A stretch of 64,000 bases of DNA from Janthinobacterium sp. TB1-E2. Lineage in GTDB: Bacteria > Pseudomonadota > Gammaproteobacteria > Burkholderiales > Burkholderiaceae_D. The notes under the pieces are model-generated. The model worked only from the letters and a program-made list of their open reading frames with translations. It did not search any database and had not been told where the DNA came from. Location: NCBI RefSeq assembly GCF_036885605.1, contig NZ_CP142523.1, positions 3,286,001 to 3,350,000 on the forward strand. The letters run 5' to 3'. The position numbers were made by a program, and so were the translations under genes. The number at the start of each line of letters is the position of its first letter. The first letter of the stretch is position 1. Below are positions 25,189-34,311 of this stretch, one piece after another.

Positions 25189-26352
25189 TTGTTTGCCCTG
25201 AAAACCCTGCGCCGCGAGACCGGCGCATCCGCACTTCCTGCCCTGCGGCTGACTGCCGCCGCGGCCCTCGCGCTGACTCTGGCGGCCTGTTCCAAGCCTG
25301 CTGTCAAAGTGGAAGACGTGCGCCCCGTGCGCGCGATCGTGTTGTCTAGCAGTAATGTTGACGTCAGTGCCGAGCTGTCGGGCGAGGTCGTGCCCCGCGT
25401 CGTGTCGCAGCTGGGTTTCCGCGTGGGCGGCAAGATCGTCGCGCGCAAGGTCGACGTGGGCGCCAGCGTCAAGAAGGGGCAAGTGCTGATGCAGCTCGAT
25501 CCCGTCGACTTGCAGCTGTCGCAGGCGCAGGCCAAGGCTTCGCTGGTCAGTGCGGAAACGAGCCGCGACCTGGCGCGCGCGGAATTGAAACGCTACCAGG
25601 ATTTGCGCGAGAAAAATTTCGTCAGCCAGGCCGTGCTTGATGGCAAGGATGCCACCTACAAGGCGGCCCAGGCGAACGTGGAAGCGGCCCAGGCCCTGTA
25701 CCGTGGCCAGGCCAACCAGTCCGGCTATGCCAGCCTGCTGGCCGACGTCGATGGCGTCGTCACGCGCATCGAGGCTGAAGTGGGGCAGGTGGTGGCGCCC
25801 GGCGCGCCCGTCGTGCAAGTGGCCAGGAGCGGCGAGAAGGAAGTCGTGATCGGCATTCCGGAAGACAAGGTCGAGACTTTGCGCGGCGTCAAGGATGTGG
25901 TTGTGCGCCTGTGGGCCGATCCGAAGCAGGCGCTGCCGGGCAAGATCCGCGAAGTGTCGCCCGTGGCCGATGCCGCCACGCGCACCTATATTGCCAAGGT
26001 CAGCATCCCGGACGCGCCGCAAGTGCGCCTGGGCATGACGGCCGTGGTGCAGTTCGCCTCGCAGACGGCCACGCCGCAGATCAAGGTGCCGTTGACGGCC
26101 CTGTTCAATGAAAAATCGCAAAGTTCCGTGTGGGTGGTGGAAAACGGCGCCGTGAAGCTCGTGCCCGTGACGGTGGGCGGCGTGGCGGGCAATGAGTTGC
26201 TGCTGGCGTCGGGCGTGAAAGCGGGCCAGACGGTGGTCACGGCCGGCGTCAACCTGCTCAAGCCGGGCCAGAAAGTGACTATCCTCGGCGCCGACGTGGC
26301 CAGCAAGCCGGCTGCCGCCGCTGCCGCCGTCACCGTGGGTGCGGCCAAATGA
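25189..26352 (+). CDS. RND efflux periplasmic adaptor (membrane fusion lipoprotein)
   Basis: The 387-residue HlyD-type adaptor has an N-terminal signal ending in a lipobox (LTLAACSKP, Cys at residue 35), so it is anchored in the inner membrane. The barrel-sandwich half-motifs (GFRVGGKIVARKVDVGASVKKGQ) and alpha-hairpin follow. The start is TTG at 25189 with AAAGGA nine bases upstream; no nearer ATG fits the signal peptide. The stop overlaps the transporter start (ATGA). No outer-membrane channel or regulator gene is next to it. Confidence 0.92.
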   Translation: MFALKTLRRETGASALPALRLTAAAALALTLAACSKPAVKVEDVRPVRAIVLSSSNVDVSAELSGEVVPRVVSQLGFRVGGKIVARKVDVGASVKKGQVLMQLDPVDLQLSQAQAKASLVSAETSRDLARAELKRYQDLREKNFVSQAVLDGKDATYKAAQANVEAAQALYRGQANQSGYASLLADVDGVVTRIEAEVGQVVAPGAPVVQVARSGEKEVVIGIPEDKVETLRGVKDVVVRLWADPKQALPGKIREVSPVADAATRTYIAKVSIPDAPQVRLGMTAVVQFASQTATPQIKVPLTALFNEKSQSSVWVVENGAVKLVPVTVGGVAGNELLLASGVKAGQTVVTAGVNLLKPGQKVTILGADVASKPAAAAAAVTVGAAK

Positions 26353-29300
26353 AGGGCGGCTTCAATCTGTCGCGCTGGGCGCTCGAACACATCCCGCTGA
26401 CGCGCTACCTGATGGCCGTGCTGCTGATCGGCGGCATGCTCAGCTATGCCAGCCTGGGCCAGGATGAAGATCCGCCGTTCACCTTCCGCGCCATGGTCTT
26501 GCAAGCGTACTGGCCCGGCGCCACGGCCCTGCAAATGGCCGAGCAGGTGACGGACAAGCTGGAAAAGAAACTGCAGGAAACGCCGTACATCGACGAGATC
26601 ACCAGTTATTCGAAGCCGGGCGAAACCTTGATCCTGCTGGAATTGCGCGAATCGGCGCCGCCCAAGGAAACGGCGGCCGCCTGGTACCAGGTGCGCAAGA
26701 AGATCGGCGACATCCAGGGCACGTTGCCGTCCGGCGTCGTGGGCCCGTTCTTCAATGACGAGTTCGGCGACACGTACGGCTCCATCTTCGCCCTGTCCGG
26801 CGACGGTTTTACCTACGCGGAAATGAAGGATTACGCGGACAAGGTGCGCCAGGAGCTGCTGGCCGTGGGGCAGGTATCGAAGGTGGAACTGTTCGGCGTG
26901 CAGGATGAAAAGATCAATATCATCTTCTCGCACAAGAAATTTGCCCAGCTGGGCATTCCTTTCGACGCCATCGTGCAGCAACTGTCCGCGCAAAACAGCA
27001 TCAACGCCACGGGCGTGCTGGTGACGCCGACCGATAATCTGCAAGTACGCGTGACGGGCGCCATGGTGACCGTCAAGGACCTGGAAAACCTGGAACTGCG
27101 CGCCAACGGTACCACCTTCCGCCTCGGCGACTTTGCCACGGTGAAACGCGAATTCGTCGATCCGCCGAAGGACAAGATGCGTTTCAATGGCAAGGAAGTG
27201 ATCGGCCTGGGCGTATCGATGGAAAAGGGCGGCAACATCATCGACATGGGCAAGGCCTTGCAGGCAACGGTCACGCGCATGAAGAGCGAATTGCCTGTCG
27301 GCATAGAATTGCAGCGCGTGTCGAACCAGCCGGAAGCCGTGTCCGCCTCCGTGGGCGAATTCGTGCATACCCTGATCGAAGCCATTCTGATCGTGCTGGC
27401 CGTCAGCTTCGTTGCGCTGGGCTTGCATACGAAGCCGCTGCGCATCGACGTGCGGCCGGGCCTGGTGGTGGCGCTGACCATCCCGCTGGTGCTGGCCGTC
27501 ACCTTCCTGTTCATGCGCCTGCTCGACATCGACTTGCACAAGATTTCGCTGGGCGCCCTGATCATCGCGCTGGGCTTGCTGGTCGACGACGCCATCATCG
27601 CCGTCGAGATGATGGTGCGCAAGATGGAGGAGGGCATGTCGCGTTTCGACGCGGCCACGTTCGCCTACACGTCGACGGCCATGCCCATGCTGACGGGCAC
27701 GCTGATCACGGTGGCGGGCTTCTTGCCCATCGGCCTGGCCAAGTCGGCCGCCGGCGAATACACGTTTTCCTTGTTCTCCGTCAATGCGCTGGCCTTGATC
27801 ATTTCGTGGGTGGTGGCCGTGGTGTTTACGCCGTACATCGGCTACATCTTGCTGAAAGTCAAACCGCACGCGCATAACGACCATGAATTGTTCGACACGC
27901 CAAACTTCCGCCGCTTCCGCCGCGCCGTCACCTGGTGCGTGGAATGGCGCAAGACGACGATTGCCGCCACCCTGGCCATCTTTGCGCTCGGTATTTACGG
28001 CTTTAACTTTATCGAAAAGCAATTCTTCCCCGATTCCAGCCGTCCCGAACTGATGGTGGAACTGTGGTCGCCCGAGGGCACGACGTTTGCCGCGAATGAA
28101 AAGCAGGTGAAGAAGTTCGAAGCGTTTGTGGGCAAGCTCGATGGCGTGGAAAGCGTGACCAGCTATGTCGGTACGGGCAGCCCCCGCTTCTATTTGCCGC
28201 TGGACCAGATATTCCCGCAGACCAATGTGTCGCAAGTGGTGGTCTTGCCGAAGAGCCTGGCCGACCGTGAACGCTTGCGCCAGCAAATCGTCGACGTCTT
28301 CAAGAAGGACTTCCCGGAAGTGCGGGGCCGGGTCAAGCTGTTGCCGAATGGGCCGCCGGTGCCGTATCCCGTGCAATTCCGCGTCATGGGGCCGGAAGTG
28401 GCGGGTGTGCGGGCCATCGCCGACCAGGTCAAGGACATCATGCGCGCCAATCCGAACACCTTGGGCGTGAATGACAACTGGAATGAATCGGTGAAAGTGC
28501 TGCGCCTGGACCTGGACCAGGACAAGATGCGCGCGCTGGGCGTCACCTCGAAAACGGTGATGCAGGCGGCCAATACGATCCTGTCGGGCACCGTCATCGG
28601 CCAGTTCCGCGAGGACAACAAGCTGATCGACATCCAGGTGCGCCAGCCTCTGGAAGAGCGGGCGACGATTTCCGTGTTGAATGACACGAATATCCCGACG
28701 GCGACGGGCAAGTCCGTGCCCATTTCGCAGCTGGCCCGTGCGCATTTCGTGTGGGAGCCGGGTGTCGTCTGGCGCGACAAGCGCGCATGGGCCATCACCG
28801 TGCAGTCGGACGTGATCGATGGCATCCAGGGCGCGACCGTGTCGACGCAGCTGGCGCCGCAGCTGGACGCCTTGCGCGCCAAGTTGCCGTCCGGCTACCG
28901 CATCGTGGTGAAAGGCGTGGCGGCCGACAGCGGCGAGGCGGAAGCGTCGATCTCGGCGAACCTGCCGCTGGCCATCTTCATCATCTTCACCTTGCTGATG
29001 TTGCAGCTGCACAGTTTCTCGCGTTCCCTGCTGGTCTTCCTGACGGGGCCGCTGGGTGTGGCGGGCGCCGCCTTTGCCTTGCTGGCGCTGGGCCGGCCAC
29101 TTGGTTTCGTGGCCAATCTGGGCATCATCGCGCTGTTCGGCATGATCATCCGCAACTCGGTGATCCTCGTCGACCAGATCGAGCAAGACATCAAGGATGG
29201 CTCCGCCCCGTGGGACGCCATCATCGATTCGGCCGTGCGCCGCTGCCGCCCCATCGTGCTGACGGCCGCCGCCGCGGCGCTGGCCATGATCCCGCTGTCG

Positions 29301-29447
29301 CGCTCCGTGTTCTGGGGGCCAATGGCCGTGGCCATCATGGGCGGCCTGATCCTGGCGACGGCCTTGACTTTACTGTTCCTGCCGGCCCTGTATGCGGCCT
29401 GGTTCCGGGTCAAGAGGCCCGAGCCGGTGAGCGCAAAAGAAGGCTAG
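26349..29447 (+). CDS. RND efflux transporter permease
   Basis: The 1032-residue AcrB/MexB-superfamily pump has twelve predicted helices and two large periplasmic loops. The TM4 proton-relay Asp pair lies in GLLVDDAII. The N-terminus (FNLSRWALEHIPLTRYLMAV) is that of the HAE-type subgroup lacking a bound multidrug annotation. It exports substrates across the envelope with the adaptor encoded just upstream; the substrate cannot be told. A strong terminator follows. A 1066-codon frame on the opposite strand is a GC-driven shadow. Confidence 0.94.
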   Translation: MKGGFNLSRWALEHIPLTRYLMAVLLIGGMLSYASLGQDEDPPFTFRAMVLQAYWPGATALQMAEQVTDKLEKKLQETPYIDEITSYSKPGETLILLELRESAPPKETAAAWYQVRKKIGDIQGTLPSGVVGPFFNDEFGDTYGSIFALSGDGFTYAEMKDYADKVRQELLAVGQVSKVELFGVQDEKINIIFSHKKFAQLGIPFDAIVQQLSAQNSINATGVLVTPTDNLQVRVTGAMVTVKDLENLELRANGTTFRLGDFATVKREFVDPPKDKMRFNGKEVIGLGVSMEKGGNIIDMGKALQATVTRMKSELPVGIELQRVSNQPEAVSASVGEFVHTLIEAILIVLAVSFVALGLHTKPLRIDVRPGLVVALTIPLVLAVTFLFMRLLDIDLHKISLGALIIALGLLVDDAIIAVEMMVRKMEEGMSRFDAATFAYTSTAMPMLTGTLITVAGFLPIGLAKSAAGEYTFSLFSVNALALIISWVVAVVFTPYIGYILLKVKPHAHNDHELFDTPNFRRFRRAVTWCVEWRKTTIAATLAIFALGIYGFNFIEKQFFPDSSRPELMVELWSPEGTTFAANEKQVKKFEAFVGKLDGVESVTSYVGTGSPRFYLPLDQIFPQTNVSQVVVLPKSLADRERLRQQIVDVFKKDFPEVRGRVKLLPNGPPVPYPVQFRVMGPEVAGVRAIADQVKDIMRANPNTLGVNDNWNESVKVLRLDLDQDKMRALGVTSKTVMQAANTILSGTVIGQFREDNKLIDIQVRQPLEERATISVLNDTNIPTATGKSVPISQLARAHFVWEPGVVWRDKRAWAITVQSDVIDGIQGATVSTQLAPQLDALRAKLPSGYRIVVKGVAADSGEAEASISANLPLAIFIIFTLLMLQLHSFSRSLLVFLTGPLGVAGAAFALLALGRPLGFVANLGIIALFGMIIRNSVILVDQIEQDIKDGSAPWDAIIDSAVRRCRPIVLTAAAAALAMIPLSRSVFWGPMAVAIMGGLILATALTLLFLPALYAAWFRVKRPEPVSAKEG

Positions 29448-29472
29448 GCGCCAGCGCCAGGGCGCTGGCATA

Positions 29473-29517
29473 AAAAAGGCGGCATTCCTCTGGGAAATCC
29501 AGTAGAATGCCGCCTTT
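29473..29517 (+). terminator. Terminator after the RND operon
   Basis: AAAAAGGCGGCATTC at 29473-29487 pairs with GAATGCCGCCTTT at 29505-29517 around a 17-base loop. Confidence 0.8.
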
Positions 29518-29620
29518 GCTTTACCGAGGGCTTGCTCGTTTAGTCTGCGGTAGCCAGATCGCTCCCGAGTTGTTAAAATCAGGAGCAGGCTGCAACAAGT
29601 AGCACAAAGTAGTACCAAAT

Positions 29621-29703
29621 GCGGATGTGGTGGAATTGGTAGACACGCTGGTCTTAGAAGCCAGTGCTTCGGCTTGGGAGTTCGAGTCTCCCCATCCGCA
29701 CCA
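29621..29703 (+). tRNA. tRNA-Leu (anticodon UAG)
   Basis: The acceptor stem GCGGATG pairs with CATCCGC, followed by discriminator A and an encoded CCA. The anticodon stem CTGGT/GCCAG encloses the loop CTTAGAA, giving anticodon UAG. The long variable arm (around GTGCTTCGGCTTGGGAG) is the class II leucine form. It is transcribed on the plus strand just before the convergent HExxH gene. Confidence 0.96.
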
Positions 29704-29762
29704 ATCCGGGTTGTTCCAGCCCGGATGTGCAGCGCCATCAAGATTTTCTCCAAAGTAGTCAA

Positions 29763-31322
29763 TTAAGCGAGTGCGCCCAGCGCGCCCAGCTGCCGGCTCG
29801 ACTGTTGCACCATCTTCGCAATCACTGCCTGCGCCTGCGGGTAGCCATTCCTTTCCATTAAATGATCATCTTCAGTCAGCGGCCACAGCGCCTGCAAGAC
29901 GCGTTGCCGTGCCTGCGGCCAGTCGTGCTCGTGCGCCTGCGTTGAGGGCGGCAGTTCCTTGTCCAGCAGGTGCAGCGCCTCGCGCGTCATCGCCAGTTCT
30001 TGCCGCGCCTGCGCGGCCAGCGTGTCGCTGCGCGGTGGCGGCTGCTGCGCCAGATAAGTGTCGAGCTTGCGGCTCTGGCGCTCGTACAGGTCGAGCAGCA
30101 AATGCACGGTGGCGCCGCCTGGCCGCCGTTGCGTGTCAAGGGCGTCGAGCACATCGAGCAGCCAGTGCGTCATCTGCCGCCCGGCCAGTCCCAGTTCCGG
30201 CCAGGTGGTGCTTTGCAACTGTTCGCCCAGGTAGCGGGCGCGGTCGATGGCGCGCCGGCTGCCGCTCATGTGCTGGCCTATGGGGCCGTACTGGGGTGAC
30301 AGTACCGCCTCCTGTTGCTCGGCCAGCAGGCACAGCAAAGCCAGGTGGACATACACATGAAAGGCGGCCAGGGTGCGGTGGGCATCCCAATAGTGATTGC
30401 CCTCATCATCGGGGGCATTCCACAGCGAGCAGACCTTGGCGCCATCCTCGCGCGCATAGTCGGGCGCCAGCAGGCTGTGGCCGTGGCGGAAGTCGTACAG
30501 TTTCTGGTGCAGCGACTCGTGCAGCAAGTGCTCGGCCAGCCACCAGGGATTGCCGATCAGTTCCTGGTTCAGGAACACGCTGCCGTTGACGCGAAATTGC
30601 GAGCTGGACGCCTTGCCGCGCCACGTGCCCAGCTTGGGAAACAGGGCGACCAATTGGACGTGAGAAAGCGCGCTGGCCGTCAGGCGGGGCAGCAAGGTTT
30701 CCAGCAAGCCTAGCCCGCGGCGCAGCAGGGCCCGTTCCTGCGGCGTGGGCGTGGCCAGTGGCGCGCCGTAGTTATCGTCCATCACGGCAAGGAAGGCGCG
30801 CGCATACGGCGTATCTTCCTGCCAGGCATGCCATAGGTAAGTGCCGTTGTCCTGCTGTGGAGGCTCGCCGTACAGACGCGCCATGTCGGGCAGGTGCGCC
30901 GTCAGCGGGCCGCCGGGCAGGCCCGCGTCCAGGTGTGCGCAGGCCGCCTGAAACAGCGCCGCGCATTGCGGCAACGGCAAGCCGTACTCGTCACCGAGGT
31001 GCAACTGGCGCATGGCGTGCTGGACGGCGCAGCGCAGCACCGTGTCGCCCAGCAGCTGGCGCTGGCGCGCCAGCGGCGCCGCATCGAGCAGGCTGGCCAG
31101 CCGCGCGGCCTCGGGCAGGGTGCTGCCCAGTTTGTGCAGGCGCCGCCGGTAGGCGATGGCCAGCTGGTCGCGGATATAGCCGCTGTCGCCAAAGGCGCGG
31201 TGGGCCGCCAGCGCCGTTTCCACGGCGGCCAGCACGTCCACATCCGGTGGCGCGGCGCGCACGGTAAGCGCAGCCACTGCCGGGTCAGGCGACGGTGGGG
31301 TGGTCGTGGTCGTGGTGGCCAT
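29763..31322 (-). CDS. HExxH-motif protein, probable alpha-ketoglutarate/HExxH peptide hydroxylase
   Basis: The 519-residue protein carries HESLH at residues 268-272 within AEHLLHESLHQKLYDF. About 35-50 residues further is SLWNAPDDEGNHYWDAHRTL then FHVYVHL. This spacing (HExxH, then a Trp-containing strand and a second His-rich helix) matches the HEXXH putative peptide-modification family, now annotated as aKG-HExxH-type peptide beta-hydroxylase. It has no signal peptide, so a secreted metalloprotease is unlikely. It directly follows, and overlaps by 38 bases, a 60-residue His/Asp-tailed peptide. ATG 31322 (MATTTTTTPP) is chosen; ATGs at 31349 and 31382 are alternatives. The family call rests on motif layout only. 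Confidence 0.72.
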   Translation of the reverse strand: MATTTTTTPPSPDPAVAALTVRAAPPDVDVLAAVETALAAHRAFGDSGYIRDQLAIAYRRRLHKLGSTLPEAARLASLLDAAPLARQRQLLGDTVLRCAVQHAMRQLHLGDEYGLPLPQCAALFQAACAHLDAGLPGGPLTAHLPDMARLYGEPPQQDNGTYLWHAWQEDTPYARAFLAVMDDNYGAPLATPTPQERALLRRGLGLLETLLPRLTASALSHVQLVALFPKLGTWRGKASSSQFRVNGSVFLNQELIGNPWWLAEHLLHESLHQKLYDFRHGHSLLAPDYAREDGAKVCSLWNAPDDEGNHYWDAHRTLAAFHVYVHLALLCLLAEQQEAVLSPQYGPIGQHMSGSRRAIDRARYLGEQLQSTTWPELGLAGRQMTHWLLDVLDALDTQRRPGGATVHLLLDLYERQSRKLDTYLAQQPPPRSDTLAAQARQELAMTREALHLLDKELPPSTQAHEHDWPQARQRVLQALWPLTEDDHLMERNGYPQAQAVIAKMVQQSSRQLGALGALA

Positions 31323-31467
31323 CGCCGCGCATGCGCAATTCCATTTCATCGACTTCCGTCTGGATTTTTTGCAGGTCGTCATCGGATACGCCGTCGAGCA
31401 GGCGGCTGAGGACCATTTGCAGCTTGGCTTTGGCGTTGCTGGAACTGCCGGATGTGCTATCGCTCAT
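31285..31467 (-). CDS. 60-residue putative RiPP-type precursor with His/Asp tail
   Basis: GGAG lies ten bases before the ATG at 31467, a clear start. The peptide has a Ser-rich head (MSDSTSGSSSNAKAK), an amphipathic helix (LQMVLSRLLDGVSDDDLQKI) typical of a leader, and a hydrophilic end GDGHHDHDHPTVA. Its last 38 bases overlap the HExxH gene in another frame. The helical leader, short charged core and adjacent modifying enzyme fit a ribosomally made, post-translationally modified peptide. His and Asp residues are known beta-hydroxylation sites for this enzyme type, but modification of this peptide is inference. Confidence 0.68.
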   Translation of the reverse strand: MSDSTSGSSSNAKAKLQMVLSRLLDGVSDDDLQKIQTEVDEMELRMRGDGHHDHDHPTVA

Positions 31468-31536
31468 GATGTTTTCTCCATTAAATTCACTTGGAGAGGG
31501 CGTGCGCGGCTTAGGTTTGCCTGAAAAATGGCCAAA

Positions 31537-31550
31537 TTGAGGTAAATCAA
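31537..31550 (-). promoter_or_regulatory. FNR/Dnr-type box upstream of the precursor gene
   Basis: Read on the minus strand this is TTGATTTACCTCAA, nine of ten conserved positions of TTGAT-N4-ATCAA. Its centre is about 76 bases before the precursor ATG, which would put a class II start site near 31502 and leave a short leader. Oxygen or nitric-oxide control of the locus is therefore possible. Confidence 0.5.
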
Positions 31551-32067
31551 AGGTTTTTTGCCCGAAATCTTCGCTGTGAGCGCATTTCTTTGTTTCGGAC
31601 GGGGCGCCAGTTCGCATATACTAATGAACGAAGCAGGCTGGAAAGCCTGTCTCTGGCGAAATAAAGAATGCCGGGGCAAGAGTAAAGACAGGGCACCCCC
31701 AGGCTGTGGCGACTCGTTCGCCGCCGCTGGTATCCTCTGTGGCCGGGCTGCAAAGCCAGCCACTTTCCCGAAGTCCTTTGTTATAATGCCACGCTTTACC
31801 GAATGATGGCCGGCCCTGCATATACTTAGACGCATGGCTGGACGCTCGGAGCCCTGTCGCAGTACTGGAAGCGGCGGATTGTTTGGTGCCTGGTGCGGGT
31901 TTTCCCTCAGCCGGGTAGACCAGGTCCATCGTCCTGTTTTCAGTACTTTTACAGATGAATATGCGAGCGAGTGAAGCTGGACCCATGTCTTGCCGCCAGT
32001 GATGGCGCAAGGGGTCGGGTCTTCTTTTCTCGCACCAACAGTGTTTATTTTTTGGACGATTTTTTAC
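31551..32067. other. Non-coding gap with the tig promoter and long leader
   Basis: No convincing gene is seen in these 517 bases. A TATAAT at 31782-31787 would begin a leader of about 270 bases before the trigger factor ATG. Within it, TTGCCGCCA (31990-31998) pairs with TGGCGCAA (32003-32010) over a GTGA loop, and CCTGGT pairs with ACCAGG around 31900. The leader could be regulatory, or the annotated start site could be wrong. Confidence 0.4.
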
Positions 32068-33408
32068 ATGGCAACTGCAGTCGAAACCTTGGGCAAACTC
32101 GAACGTCGTATCACGATCTCCTTCCCGCTGACGGACGTCCGCACGGAAGTTGAGAAGCGCCTGAAAGTGCAAGCCCGTACGGCTAAGGCACCGGGCTTCC
32201 GTCCGGGCAAAGTGCCGTTGAAAATGGTCGCAGCACAATACGGCTACCAAATTGAATCGGAAGTGCTGAATGACAAAGTCGGCCGTGCGTTCAACGACGC
32301 CGCCAACGAAAACAATCTGCGCGTGGCCGGTTTCCCGAACATCGTGCCGAAAGAAGAAGCAGCCGAAGGCCAGCTGGCTTTCGACGCAACGTTCGAAGTG
32401 TATCCGGAAGTCGCCATCGGCGACCTGACGGCCGTTGAAATCGAAACCGTGCAAGCCGACGTGTCGGAAGCCGAAATCGACAAGACCATCGACATCCTGC
32501 GCAAGCAGCGCGTGCACTTCCACACCAAGGGCGAAGCTGGCGAACACGGCGACGGCGGCGAAGCTGTCGCTGCCAACGGCGACCGCGTGACCGTCGACTT
32601 CGTCGGCTCGATCGACGGCGTTGAATTCCCAGGCGGCAAAGCTGAAGGCTACGCTTTCGTGCTGGGCGAAGGCCGCATGCTGCCAGAATTCGAAGCAGCG
32701 ACCCTGGGCCTGAAAGTTGGCGAAGCCAAGACGTTCCCATTGTCGTTCCCAGAGGACTACCATGGTAAAGACGTTGCCGGCAAAACCGCATCGTTCACCA
32801 TCACCTTGCAAAAGCTGGAATGGGCGCACCTGCCGGAAGTCGATGCGGAATTCGCCAAGTCCCTGGGCGTTGCCGATGGCGACCTGGCCAAAATGCGCGA
32901 AGACATCAAAGTCAACCTGCAACGCGAAGTCGCTGGCCGCGTGAAAGCACGCAACAAGGAAGCCGTCATGGACGCGCTGATCAAAGTTGCTGAGCTGGAA
33001 GTGCCAAAAACGCTGATCGCTCAGGATTCCGAACGCCTGGCCGAAATGACCCGTCAAGACATGGCGCAGCGCGGCATGAACGTCAAGGACGTGCCTTTCC
33101 CAGCTGAACTGTTCGCAGAAAAAGCCGAGCGTCGCGTACGCCTGGGCCTGATCCTGTCGCAACTGGTGGGCGACAACAACCTGCAGGCAACGCCTGAGCA
33201 AGTCAAAGCGCAAATCGAAGATTTCGCCCAAAGCTACGAAGATCCACGCGAAGTGCTGAAGTACTACTACAGCGACCGTCGTCGTCTGGGTGAGATCGAA
33301 GCCCTTGTATTGGAAGAAAACGTCGTCACTTACGTGTTGGGCCTGTCGAAAGTCACGACGAAAGCAGTTGCTTTCGACGAACTGATGGGAAGCAACGCAC
33401 AAGCGTAA
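32068..33408 (+). CDS. tig: Trigger factor
   Basis: The 446-residue ribosome-associated chaperone and peptidyl-prolyl isomerase begins [14 protein letters not shown]. The ribosome-binding signature PGFRPGKVP is at about residues 43-51, followed by the FKBP-type PPIase domain (about 160-250) and the helical C-terminal arm domain. Length is close to the E. coli protein (432). The ATG at 32068 is chosen because homology begins there; the frame stays open to 31990. It precedes clpP and clpX, the classic order. Confidence 0.96.
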   Translation: MATAVETLGKLERRITISFPLTDVRTEVEKRLKVQARTAKAPGFRPGKVPLKMVAAQYGYQIESEVLNDKVGRAFNDAANENNLRVAGFPNIVPKEEAAEGQLAFDATFEVYPEVAIGDLTAVEIETVQADVSEAEIDKTIDILRKQRVHFHTKGEAGEHGDGGEAVAANGDRVTVDFVGSIDGVEFPGGKAEGYAFVLGEGRMLPEFEAATLGLKVGEAKTFPLSFPEDYHGKDVAGKTASFTITLQKLEWAHLPEVDAEFAKSLGVADGDLAKMREDIKVNLQREVAGRVKARNKEAVMDALIKVAELEVPKTLIAQDSERLAEMTRQDMAQRGMNVKDVPFPAELFAEKAERRVRLGLILSQLVGDNNLQATPEQVKAQIEDFAQSYEDPREVLKYYYSDRRRLGEIEALVLEENVVTYVLGLSKVTTKAVAFDELMGSNAQA

Positions 33409-33484
33409 ACCAGTTGGTATTGGGATGCCGGCTCTTGCCGAAAGGCGAGGGCGGTATCCCCTAACTGCTTCACAAGGAAATGAA

Positions 33485-34111
33485 ATGACAGGTATGAACC
33501 GTAATCCGGCGCTGGACACAGAGATGCTCGGCCTGGTGCCGATGGTGGTGGAACAAAGCGGTCGCGGCGAGCGCTCGTATGATATTTACTCGCGCCTGCT
33601 GAAGGAACGCTTGATTTTCATGGTCGGCCCGGTCAATGACCAGATGGCCAACCTGGTTGTCGCCCAGCTGCTGTTCCTGGAAAGCGAAAATCCGGAAAAG
33701 GAAATCTCGCTCTACATCAACTCGCCAGGTGGTTCGGTCTCGGCCGGCATGGCCATCTACGACACCATGCAGTTCATCAAGCCGGACGTCTCGACCCTGT
33801 GCACGGGCATGGCCGCATCGATGGGCGCTTTCCTGCTGGCCGCTGGCGCCAAGGGCAAGCGTTTCTCGCTGCCGAACTCGCGCATCATGATTCACCAGCC
33901 GTCCGGTGGTTCGCAAGGCATGGCGTCCGATATCGAGATCCAGGCGAAGGAAATCCTTTACCTGCGCACCCGCTTGAACGGCATCATGGCCGAGCGCACG
34001 GGCCAGTCGATCGAACAGATCGCCAAGGACACCGACCGCGACCGTTTCATGTCCGCCGACGAGGCCGTTGAGTATGGTTTGATCGACAAAGTGTTGACCA
34101 GCCGCGCTTGA
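33485..34111 (+). CDS. clpP: ATP-dependent Clp protease proteolytic subunit
   Basis: The 208-residue serine protease forms the ClpP tetradecamer. The catalytic Ser lies in GMAASMGAF, the His in MIHQPSGG, and the Asp in the KDTDRDRF region. AAGGA lies before ATG 33485 (MTGMNRNPA). It sits 76 bases after tig and is followed by a terminator and then clpX, its unfoldase partner. Confidence 0.97.
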   Translation: MTGMNRNPALDTEMLGLVPMVVEQSGRGERSYDIYSRLLKERLIFMVGPVNDQMANLVVAQLLFLESENPEKEISLYINSPGGSVSAGMAIYDTMQFIKPDVSTLCTGMAASMGAFLLAAGAKGKRFSLPNSRIMIHQPSGGSQGMASDIEIQAKEILYLRTRLNGIMAERTGQSIEQIAKDTDRDRFMSADEAVEYGLIDKVLTSRA

Positions 34112-34144
34112 TGAGCCCCTACCGGTATTGCTAAGTACGTAAGT

Positions 34145-34176
34145 AAACGCCCGGGCGATCAAACGTTCGGGCGTTT
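34145..34176 (+). terminator. Terminator-like hairpin between clpP and clpX
   Basis: AAACGCCCG at 34145-34153 pairs with CGGGCGTTT at 34168-34176, followed by CGCTTTTATTT. It may partly separate clpP from clpX transcription. Confidence 0.65.
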
Positions 34177-34311
34177 CGCTTTTATTTCGGGTAGCATGGA
34201 GCTTGTGCACGTTGTTGACTTGCGCCATGGATAGCCGCCTTTGCGGGCGGCAACCATCATCCGGCTTGCGATTTTGCAATATTGTTAATGCAGTTCCAAC
34301 CAAAATGCCTT

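Noticed and set aside
25986..29186. A 1066-codon minus-strand frame opposite the RND transporter
   Set aside because: It is the antisense shadow of a high-GC gene: no ribosome site, low-complexity His/Gln/Arg-rich composition and no domain.
29473..29517. A small RNA between the RND operon and tRNA-Leu
   Set aside because: The hairpin is adequately explained as the operon terminator, and no separate promoter is seen.
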